This document shows, piece after piece, positions 31,728 through 41,268 of a stretch of DNA of 45,765 bases. Position numbers and translations under genes: made by a program. The DNA lies in assembly GCA_025769875.1 (NCBI GenBank), contig JAGFNK010000423.1:1-45765 (forward strand), given 5' to 3'. The notes under the pieces were generated by a model, which did not search any database, was not told the DNA's origin, and saw only the letters and a program-made list of their open reading frames with translations. Source of the stretch: Russula earlei. Lineage: Eukaryota; Basidiomycota; Agaricomycetes; Russulales; Russulaceae. Position 1 is the first letter of the stretch, and the number at the start of each line of letters is the position of its first letter.

Positions 31728-32544
31728 TATGTGTAACGGTGCAGCAGTGGTACGCTGGATGGTGGGGGATAAAGGTTAAGGTGTTTGATGGGTTGAAAGG
31801 CGTTAAAATCGATGTTTTATAGACAGTTTGGAGGAGACAGGGGACGATAACGCGAGGTGGAGAGAGGACATGGAGATACGGAATGAAATGACGAAACCGT
31901 CATTCTCCGGTTCTCCGGTATCATCGTGACCAGCAGGTTGAAGGAGGTCTGGCAAAACTCGTTGCTGTCCATTATAGTAACTTATCAATGAGTTCGGCCA
32001 AACTTCCTTCGACAGCAGAGAATTCTGAGGTCACACCATACCAGACACGATAGTAGCACGAGGGCATCCCAAAGACAACGATCCAGGCAATGGTGAGTGA
32101 TAAAGTCCAAGACCGACAACAACTGAGAAACCGCCGCCGCCGCCGTCACCGTCCTGACTGAAAAGGGGTGTCGGTCGTCGGTTTTAACCGGCCCGGTTCA
32201 GCCACCTTCCTTCAGTATGATTGTCTTTCATCATCTTGTAAGCTCTTCCCTACTGTATTGTAGCTACCTTCTGAATAGCAGTTCACTTCTATCGTGCTCT
32301 ACTGACAACCCGACGCACCCCAGAACGAATGCCGAATGATCCCGCCCACCTCCACTGCCCTCTCCAATACCTTATGCTCATTCCCCTCAAAGCCATTAAA
32401 AAAACTCATATTAGTTAATCATGTCCTTTCATCACGCCTGTCCACTAATAAGACATCAACATTTAGCTACATAGGCTGAGCCGTAAAATATAATCATGAG
32501 GTGACATTAAACTTTGCAGTCGTACTCTACGCGTGACGTGTGTC
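31728..32544. other. Intergenic region, 0.8 kb
   Basis: No gene is supportable. It contains the kinase upstream region, a run of ccg triplets near 32132-32146, and AT-rich sequence with short A tracts near 32397-32403. Small ORFs have no coherent composition. Confidence 0.5.
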
Positions 32545-32980
32545 CTACTTTGCAAGTTCGATGAAGAATAACGTGCCATCCGTGGCAATGGTGCCCATCG
32601 GCGCCTCGTTTTCACACGGACACATCTCGTCCTCCACCCAGAGCATCAGCGAGGCACTATCAAATTTGTAACGAGGAAACGTCAGCCTTCCGAATGAGGG
32701 AGAAAGGATTCAGAGCGTGGGGTGAGACTGACCCCTCAGCGTCGAGCCCAAAGGCGAGACATGCACTGGAAAGGACTCGTCCGACGGTATGAGTCGCCTT
32801 GACTTTGAATTTGTTTTCTTTCTCAGTGGGCGGGTGCCGGATCGAGATCAATATTTTGTCGCTAAACGGCGCGGGGGCAGGAGCAGAGGGTGCGACCTGC
32901 AGTTTGAGCTGAGGCTTGGACTTTGATTGTGTAGTGGGTCCTGTCAACACATGCATGGTCACGATCCCAGCAAACTTCAT
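32545..32980 (-). CDS. Small unknown protein (119 residues)
   Basis: Two exons, 32980-32733 and 32656-32545, joined across a 76-nt GTCAGT...GATAG intron, sum to 360 nt. The first exon reads MKFAGIVTMHVLTGPTTQSK, a Pro/Ala linker, then KVKATHTVGRVLSSACLAFG; the second reads ASLMLWVEDEMCPCENEAPM and GTIATDGTLFFIELAK. The pattern of a THTVG motif followed by a short beta-rich end faintly resembles the ubiquitin-like C-terminal part of Cuz1/AN1 zinc-finger proteins, but no AN1 zinc finger is encoded before it. Treat the family as unknown. Confidence 0.6.
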
Positions 32981-33066
32981 GATTCAATTGACCAACCATC
33001 GTCCTCGGTCTCCTTCACCGGAGTAGGGTTGGACGCTGTCTCTGGTATTAGCACGCGCGTGCCGAA

Positions 33067-34185
33067 TTAGATCGGACTGAGGGACTGACTTCCGGGACGT
33101 GGAGGCGCATCAGAGCTAACTTTCGTGAACGCCAGTGCGGAGGGTTTACTCTCCGCCTGGTCCTCATCGGAAAACGCAGACGGCTGGGAAGATTTGACAA
33201 GTCCCGATCTGGCCTTAACGGGCGAAAACAATCCGCGAGCATTTTCGAGCCCCCGGAAGGTTTTTGGTGAGCCGGCGACACGTTTCGGTGGCGAAGGGAC
33301 GATAGAAAAAGACGGTTCGACCGCGTTTCGCGATCTGTATGAGGCCGGTAATTTCGCAACGGGGTATGCCTCGATGTAACCATCTTCGTCACCATCCCCG
33401 GGTTCCTCGTCGTATTCAATCCGGGAGCGCGACTTGCCCTTGCCGTTCCGTGGCGCGGGCGTGACATCGAAGTCGTCGTCGTAGGACGCAAGCTCTTCTT
33501 CGGCAAGATCATCGGTCGGTAACGTGTCCTGAATGTCATCATAGCTGGTAGCAGCTGCGCCGAGGCCATTTTCAGACCGCGCGACTTTGTTGGAAGATCC
33601 AGAGGTGGCTCTATGCGCTCGCTTAGGGGTGACAGAGGATTTTCCTCGGGCATAAGGCAGCTTCGAGACTCCGTCTTCCCTTGTACCTTGAGATTATATC
33701 AGAGGTGTAAGTGGACTCTGGGTTGGAGAAGAAAATGGCCAGGACCCTTACGTTGATGAGAGGCCACGTCTTCATTCTTGACGATGACTGTGCTCACTGT
33801 CAAAGCAATTGCTTCCCATGTAGCCGGATGGATCTCAACGGCGACGTCCTGGCAAATATCGAGGTCACTAGTTTCGAAAACGAAGGTTGTACCAGGCGCT
33901 GCGTCGAAGGCTGAGCACGTAATTGCCAATAGTTCCTAGAGATGATCAACAATCGCAAGGTCTACAAAGGCTTTTTCTCACTTGATATGTCTTAGGTAGG
34001 AGTACCAAGACGTGCCTCGGTCCATATCGTAGCACCAAAGTGTGCATGGTACTGCTTTTGGTTCCGTCTGGAAAGAGATTTGAGGATACAAGCATGATGT
34101 CAACTTCCGAGCCAGCTACAGCTACTTCCGCTGCGCGTGGCTGGTCGAGAGAACAACCACGGTCACGTTCCAAACAAGGCACAGC
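33067..34185 (-). CDS. Unknown protein with acidic, basic-Ser/Pro disordered C-terminus; 5' exon unresolved
   Basis: Three exons are clear: 34185-33982, 33935-33752 and 33686-33067, with introns of 46 and 65 nt; phases agree. The first two encode a compact N-terminal part (SEVDIMLVSSNLFPDGTKSS, YGPRHVLVLLPKTYQ, CSAFDAAPGTTFVFETSDLD, VAVEIHPATWEAIALTVSTV). The last encodes a disordered tail with an acidic patch (DDLAEEELASYDDDFDV), basic stretches and SPVK/SPPK sites that look like CDK-type targets (FSPVKARSGLVKSS). The exon begins after an AATATCAG acceptor at about 34186, so a short 5' exon with the start codon should lie between 34200 and 34350. A nuclear protein is a guess. Confidence 0.6.
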
Positions 34186-34358
34186 CTGATATTGTCTGTC
34201 TCGTGATCATCCACTCTTTGACCTCATCTACAGCATCCGCAGTGGTATCTCATATGATACCCCCTCGCAATATGTCACGCGATCCTTACGCCCATCGTTG
34301 CCCTTAACCCTGCCTCCCCGGCGATCCTACGGTGATCCCTGGCCTTTCCAGTAGCCCC

Positions 34359-36272
34359 ATGGACACTCCAACTTGTTCCATTCCGGACGATGAACCCTCA
34401 AAGACGGTTTTCGATTACCCCGACGCCGATATCATCCTTCGTTCATGCGACTTGCAAGAATTTCGAGTATTGAAGTTGTATATCATCAATAGCTCTCCCA
34501 TTCTCAGCAAACGGATACAAGCGATGTCCCAGCCCTCACATACCGCCATTTCTAACGGTGGTGAATCCCCACTTCCGGTTCTGCAGTTGCCTGATAATGG
34601 CGCCATCCTTTCCTCCCTCCTCACTTTCGTTTTTCCTGTGGCCCCCGTTCTTCCCCACGGCCTCGAGGAAACCATGCAGCTTCTATCAGTGGCTCAAAAG
34701 TATGGTATGAGCTCCGCGCTAACCCATGTTCGCGGCAGCATCGCTTTACGAGATCCACTCATCCGACCAGACAATGCCCTTCGTGCTTACTCTCTCGCAT
34801 ATAAGTATGGTCTCCATCGGGAAGCAGTCCAGGCTGCCCGCGTCACACTGAAGTCCGCCCTGACTATCGAGAATTTGGAAGGCAAGCTCGATGTCATGCC
34901 CGGTGATCATCTCTATGAACTCTGGAGATATCACCAGAGCGTCCAAGCCTACCTTACCTCGAACATCGACGCATTTACACAATCCAGTGCTCGTGACACA
35001 TTAATGGGCTTGCGTTGTTTACGCGGAGTTCACGGATTCGGACTACCAACATGGATCGACGATTATATGCGCTTAATGACCCTGGACCCCTCATTCTTTG
35101 ACCCCATTAAGTTTCAGATCGCCTTGGCGGGCCACGTCAGCGCTGTAGGTAATAGCAGCGGGCGAAGCGGATGCTCCTGCAGAAGTTTACCAGCAGAGAC
35201 GATTGAGACGTTCTGGACTGCAGTAACTGCTTTCGTCGAAGAGAATATGAAAATGGTGAGGATGGATATGTGAACGACGTTGGGAAACAGATACAAACAC
35301 TTACAGGCCGAGGCATTTTTCTCCATTCCTCCGATCTTCGACGATTGTATTGGCGAGCCCACGGCCCTTCCACCTCTACCCGAGAATTTAGACGTCAGCG
35401 ATCCAAATATCGTAATTCAATCATCCGATCTCGTATCCTTCCGCGTCCACAAATCAATACTTGTCTCCTCCTCCCAATTCTTCAGAGATATGTTTTCCCT
35501 CCCTCAGCCCTCCAACTCTGAGTTCATCGATGGGCTGCCTGTGGTGCGCTTCTCAGAGGATGCAGAATTAATACGGGCTCTCATCACCGTGTTGTACCCG
35601 ATTTCTCCGGAGATACCTCGCTCATACGAAAGGGTGTTGGCCCTCCTCGCTGCTGCCCAGAAATACAATATGCCTGTCGTCCAGTCCTCCATCCGCGCAG
35701 AAGTCGCCCGTAGAGCGTCGCTTACACCACCTTACGCCCGGCCGTTCCGTGCATTTGCTATTGCCTTTAGCGACAGGCTCTCACCCGAAATGGAAACAGC
35801 TGCCCGTCTCACTCTCGATTACCCTTTGACGTTCGAGACCCTTGAGGACGACTTACCCTTCTTCCAGGGTTCGGCATTGCGCGAGCTCGCAAGCTTCCGG
35901 AAGAGATGCCAAGACAATATCGTCTTATGCCTAGAATCTTTACTCGATGCTTCTAGTGGCCCATCAAAGATTTGGGTTGGCTGTCACCCGAAAAAGTCGC
36001 CAAAGGGGATTGTTGAACCCACTCTTCCTTCGTGGTTGCGTGACTTTTTCACGCTGGAAATTGAAGCGAAGCAGTATTTTACATATGCATTGATCAAACC
36101 TTCGAGCATTCGTCGGAAATATTTGGAAGCTCTTCGGAGGCATAGCCCCCGTTCCGATGCCTGTCTCTCCTGCTTGACGGTGCACGCCCACGAAGGGGAG
36201 AGATACTGTGTCACGTTGGAGCAGAATCTAAGCGATGCACGAAATCAGGCATGTGTCCCGTGTGGCTTATAG
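34359..36272 (+). CDS. Protein with two BTB/POZ-type units in tandem
   Basis: Two exons, 34359-35255 and 35307-36272, both multiples of three, joined by a 51-nt intron (GTGAGG...CTTACAG); 620 residues. Each half is a complete agaricomycete BTB-like unit. The first has DYPDADIILRSCDLQEFRVL and LSVAQKYGMSSALTHVRGSI, the second DVSDPNIVIQSSDLVSFRVH, KSILVSSSQFFRDMFSLP and LAAAQKYNMPVVQSSIRAEV. The first half ends VEENMKM, where single-unit relatives are expected to end, and the intron falls right there. So it appears to be a head-to-tail gene duplication fused by splicing. BTB domains mediate dimerisation and can link to Cullin-3; the role here is unknown. The preferred start is the ATG at 34359, not the earlier GTG. 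Confidence 0.82.
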
Positions 36273-37044
36273 AACGTTCCCTGTGACTAAACTCACGTTA
36301 TTCATAGCCGCTGGAATTTGTTTGAGCGAGGAGGCACCCAACAGGGTTTTCAGAGCGGATGCTGAAAAACGGTCTTGGGAGTGTCCGAGTCGTTGGTTGG
36401 TGGATCGCCCTTTATTAGCTCATCAGGGCTTCTTGTGTACCGACAAGAACGACTTGTGATTCTTTCATTCGGCACTTTCTAGGGATTCAGGAGAAGGGTG
36501 GAAGAAATTATCATTGTGCTGAGTATTGCGTTCACTCGATAACGAGCTTGAGGAACACGTAGGAAAACAAACATGGGGGACCGGCTCGATTCAGTGGAAA
36601 ACTGCATATGGGTGCCCCGTGATATCGACAAGGCATGAGCGACATGTACTACGTGAGCGAGTCCACTGCGTTCATCACTTTGTGGTGGACAATACTGACA
36701 ACCCTTTTAGTGCTTTCCACTGGGACTCGCTTACGCGTACCGCCAATAAAGGTGCAGACCTCCTTGGGAGCTTTGACGACGATGTTCCTTGCCACTTCTA
36801 CGTGGTTGGGGCGAGGCTAGAGACAAGTACAATCACAGTGCCACGAATACTTCATCGTGCGACAGCGGGGCAGACTGAGAAATGCAAATCGAAGGACAGA
36901 CAGGTGCTGCTTGCTGCTCATGCTGCCGAATTTTAGTCAAGCCCCCAGAAATCAGCCCAAGTACATAGCAGTACCTCGTTCCACGGATGATTATGCTTGT
37001 GCTTGTTCTCTTTGATTCCCCTGCACAATACGAAACATGAGAGT
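36273..37044. other. Intergenic region between the BTB gene and the Crinkler-type gene
   Basis: Two genes converge here (BTB plus, Crinkler minus). A plus-strand ORF at 36526-36936 (136 codons) has no recognisable motif and no matching splice sites; I do not call it. Nothing else is visible. Confidence 0.5.
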
Positions 37045-39019
37045 TTACACATGAGCTGATTTTGTTTTTAAAGTATTGAGCGTAAACTCCAGAACCCGCT
37101 TGTCATCATCCTTCGTGACCCACGGATCAGCATTTTCGTCTCGTCCATCCAACAACTCGTCACAGATCTGCGCGGTTGCAAAGTATACCTCCCCGACCTT
37201 CCCGCCGAAGTCAAAATCCATTAAAATCACATTTTCTCCATCGCAAAGTATGCTTGGCTCGCGTAGGTCTCCATGAACCAAGCCATGGTCGTGGAAAGCT
37301 TCCACAAGCGTCCGCAGGTCACCCATCCACTTATCGCAGAGACGGGTAAGGTTCGGCGATTGAGAGGGGTGTACAGATTTGGAGATATATTCCATAGCAA
37401 CAACGAACATTCCTCCTGGAAGTTGCCTATGGCCGAGAAGTCTTGGCGCATGTCCTCGTTCGGCGCAAAAGGAGTGCAGTTCGATCGAGTATCGAGGCGT
37501 GAACTTCACGATGATTTCCTTGCCCGAAGTTTCCGCAATGTACCGGAGGCGGTCGTCTTGCGTGTCGGGATGGCGTCTAAGAATACGAAATTGGAACTTG
37601 CCAGGGGTGCCATACCTGGGCAGCGCTGAAACATATGGAAATTTGCGGTCTGCATGTCCGATCGTGGGTGGATCCCTGATGAAGCGTGCAGCATCTTCAT
37701 CTATTTGACGCAATAGGGCCAATGCCCCATAGAAAGCAACAAGGAGCCTCCTTCGATCCTTACCATCGCATGCAGATTCGACACACGAAAGTCCAGGGGT
37801 GAGGCTGACAACGTGCCATTGGCGGAGGAAAACTATCGCATAAAACGTGACATATGGGCCTCGCGGAATGTTCATGTCAGTCAGACTCGTCCGGAGACCG
37901 AGGAATATTCAGCTTACCAAGGACTGTCAGGCCAAGGCATGGAACCCTCCAACCATTAAACACTTCTCGGTGACGTTCTATTGCTTGGGCATGTGATTGG
38001 GCGACGTAGGCAGTGAGCTCGACGTAAGGCACCTCCGTGAAGTCAATGAACTCGTTTTTGAACACAACGACGCAGGATGCTGCTCCGTGTGGCCCATCAT
38101 AGTAACCATACGGACGGTCAGGGACAGGGACAATGGTGTCATCCAACACGGAGATGGTCGCATTGCCATCGGCCAAACGTTCGTTATAACCACCGCCACG
38201 GAGGGAAAAAATTTCATTCAAAGCATATACGCCCTCCTCCCGCCTGTCGGCCTCATCGCGGTAAAAATCAGTCATTTTTTCGGCGAAAGATTGGACGGCC
38301 AATTCCAGGTCCCGCTCCAACGTATCCAGCTTCCCACGCCTAAAAGTATCCGTGAAGTGGCCAAAGCCATCATATAGGAGGGAAACAGGGGGAACCAGAT
38401 CAGGCGTAGGACGGTTGTCTAAGATTTTTTCACTTGGAATCTGCTGAAGTGACATGTAATCGGGAGTTCTGCTGATGATAGAAGGTGTGGAGTTGACGAG
38501 TTTGGAATTCAGGACTGAATCTAGATCGTCAACGGGACGGGATCTCTTGCCAAGGACTGTTTCTTGCGAAGAGACGGTTTGATACGGTCTGATAATAACG
38601 GCACATCACGACGTACCATTCACAAGCGGAACCCGCACGACGACGTGTACACAATCTTCCGGAGGCTCTTCGTCCCAAAACTGTGATATCTTTCCGACTG
38701 GGTGGAGATGCTTCACCTCCTGAACGTTATCCATATTTTCATCTGAATCAAGATCAAGATCTGGAAACTTGATATCGCCGAGAGCTTTTTTGTACACAGA
38801 GCCCCTGGTCCTTGCGTACAGAGGTGTAGACATTTTCCAGAGCTCCAAATCGAGTGGGGCATTGGGACGTGTGGACAGCTTGCTGAAGATTTCTTCCTGG
38901 AGACTATAAATATAGGCGCTTGGGTGAATATGGACAAGAAAAATGGACCCGAGGCATTGGTTTTCATGATCTACAGCTTGGCAGAATAGCCTCCAATGAG
39001 AGCCGCTGGTGGACGCCAT
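37045..39019 (-). CDS. Crinkler-type protein: CRN N-terminal ubiquitin-like domain plus kinase-like C-terminal half
   Basis: Three exons, 39019-38617, 38556-37918 and 37859-37045, sum to 1857 nt and 618 residues with no frame break. Residues about 9-132 match the Crinkler N-terminal (ubiquitin-like) layout: a first strand WRLFCQAVD, an LWK motif at about 60-62, and a terminal strand DCVHVVVRVP. The LGKRSRP linker follows at about 136. The last exon is kinase-like: EIIVKF with a candidate ATP-binding Lys near 466, FVVAMEYIS hinge, HGDLREPSIL catalytic loop near 543 and ILMDFDFGGK near 562. The Asn normally four or five residues after the catalytic Asp is Ser here. Crinklers are known as host-targeted effectors of oomycetes and also occur in fungi, where inter-strain conflict roles are proposed. 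No classical signal peptide is seen, as is usual outside oomycetes. The ATG at 39019 is preferred over a GTG-initiated extension. Confidence 0.82.
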
Positions 39020-39244
39020 GTGTTGTTGAGCAGAGGAGGACGTTGGTCGGGATGAAGAATATTCAGACCCAGACACAACGTGACATCACTCGTTCTCACA
39101 CGTCACACGTCACAACGTCGTCTCTCCAAACTTGAGTTCTCATGTCACCTTCTCCTGTAGTAACAACTCGGATGCCGGACAATGTTGTTTTACTGACCGA
39201 CACTTCTCCCTCTTCTCGCTGTCTTTGGCATCGGACATTTCTTG

Positions 39245-41031
39245 CTACCCTTCGAGGGCGCAATTGTGTATGTAAACTCGGTATGTAACAACAGATAACA
39301 ACTTGAAGGGAGAATCGCCCCACGTCTTTACCTCGAACGTCTCTAATCTGCGTTTGAGCCTCATTCCCTCGACGCTGAACCGAACCGACGAGCCGTCTTG
39401 CCTTCCGGGGTTCGAAGTTTTCCCTCTCTCTTGTCCCGTCATTGCCCTCTCGGCCCGTTGCCGGGCATCGTCTGAGGCTCAATCCTTACGTTTGAACTCT
39501 ACCATGTCATGTCTGATTCCCAGAACATCAGTGCGAAACCAGTTCCGACACTCGCAACACTCACCGCTTGTGATCCTGTCCTTCCGAACCACGCTCATCA
39601 GACCTAAGGCGTGTTTCTCCAACATGTCAACGTAAGGCTTCAACGAGGTCTTTTCCCAATCTGAGGACATAGAAGGGCGTCAACGGGACCTGACTGAGGG
39701 TCGTGAGAGGGGGTAACAGACCCGAGTGTTCTCCTTCAGTGGGCTCGGATGTCGCCGCGTCGAGTTCCCCCAAAAGCTGCCCGACCGTCGGGACAAGGTC
39801 TGGGTCAAACTCGTCTATTCTTTCCGGATCGAGGGGAACACAGATGCGACCGGTCTTGGGATGTACGCAAAACGGCGCCTTCAGCAAATGGTTTCGGTGC
39901 TTCGACACTTCTGCGTCAATCCGGGGATATGTGTATTGAAGAACGATGTCTTCAATAGCACGCTTCATCGGTGCCTTTGACAGGTAACCACGTCAGTGAG
40001 GGACACAACCTGAGTTGAGCGCAGGTTACCCTGTCGTCCGGGGAGTAAGCCGCCGAGATGACATCCCTGAGATCGGACCATTTGTCATCTGAAGGGCGAT
40101 CCTCCGAAGATGCCCACTTCTTTTCAAGGTTCGCAACGATTTTGGAATCTGGAATCAACTTAAGAAGTTCTTTCCAACCTTCTTCCCTCCTGAAACAGTC
40201 CTGATCCTGCAGCACGAGGTCTCCAAAAGGTCCGACAAGTTGGTCGAGGGCTTGCCTGGCGTACAACTTTAACATGACGTTTCCTACTTGTGCAGAAAAG
40301 TCCCTTACTGGATCGACGGGGGGAGGACAGATGGCCGACCCTTGACCATAGGGCGCACGTTGACCTTCTTGTGCATCTCCTTGCCTCCTTGTATCACCAT
40401 CAGGAAGTTAACGAGGGACCTCCGTTGATCATCTGTCAATACCATAGCCTCCCTGTCCGATATCCAAAGATGAATCCCGCGACGACCCGAGTAAACCCAG
40501 AGCAGATGCTTGTAGCCAAACTGCTGCCGGATGGCTCCGTCGAGCACACGAACCGCAACACCGATGAAACCCCAGCAGCGTTTGCAGATGTCCGCACCAG
40601 AACAGCAGGTTCGGATCCCGTCGTAGTCAGTCATATCGATATCAAACACGAGCTCTCTTTGAACTGGAGTGAACGCGCCCGGTCGCACAGTCTTCTTGTC
40701 GCGAGGCTTTGAAACGACATTCGTGTCGCATCAGGACGGAGATACAGCTATGACGAGATCGGACACGCACTCGCGCAGTGTAGACAGGGCCGATCTCAAA
40801 ACGGGTTGGGTTCAACGCGCAAGTCTGCTTCTTAAATTCATCCGCGGTAGTAAACGAGTTGTAACGCATATAGACGTCGTTTTGGAGCGTGAACGAGATC
40901 TCGCGGTGGGTGAAGAGGCGGCTGGGGGTGTGCTCGTGGTTTAGCCATTTGAACACGGATTTGAAGGGGTAGAGTCGACGATAGAAGGCGAGCATAAGCT
41001 CTGGAGACGGTTTCTCCGTGTCTGAGGGCAT
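39245..41031 (-). CDS. PRI1: DNA primase small (catalytic) subunit
   Basis: Makes RNA primers for polymerase alpha in the nucleus. Exons inferred: 41031-40771, 40706-40309, 40266-40030, 39974-39722, 39660-39565, 39471-39245. Diagnostic motifs: ELVFDIDMTDYD (catalytic acidic pair), CCSGADICKRCW (zinc site), LLWVYSGRRGIHLWISD, and VSKHRNHLLKAPFCVHPKTG further on. The start MPSDTEKPSPELMLAFYRRL is typical. All junction phases agree except between exons 2 and 3: the frame fits only if the run of six G at 40318-40323 (C on the coding strand) is seven, and the intron there would be a short 42 nt. The last exon, rich in charged residues, is less certain. It lies 238 bp downstream of the SPT7-like gene in the same orientation. 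Confidence 0.92.
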
Positions 41032-41268
41032 GGCGAGTTCGTGGCAACTTTGGACGTGCCCAAGACGCGATCCGTCACATGTGACTGACACGAATGTCAC
41101 AAGAACGTCACGATAATCTCTATGATGTGCCCAACGCTGATGGAATCCGCAATGCGATTGCGTACATAGATCCGCAGCGCCGAAGCGCATCTACACTAGA
41201 ATGTCAAGTATGTACAGAAAGAATTGACGGCAATAAGTTACTACGCAAAAATAATCGCAACCTCCCTA

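Noticed and set aside
36526..36936. 136-codon plus-strand ORF
   Set aside because: No motif, no consistent splice sites, and no similarity to the BTB or kinase families nearby.
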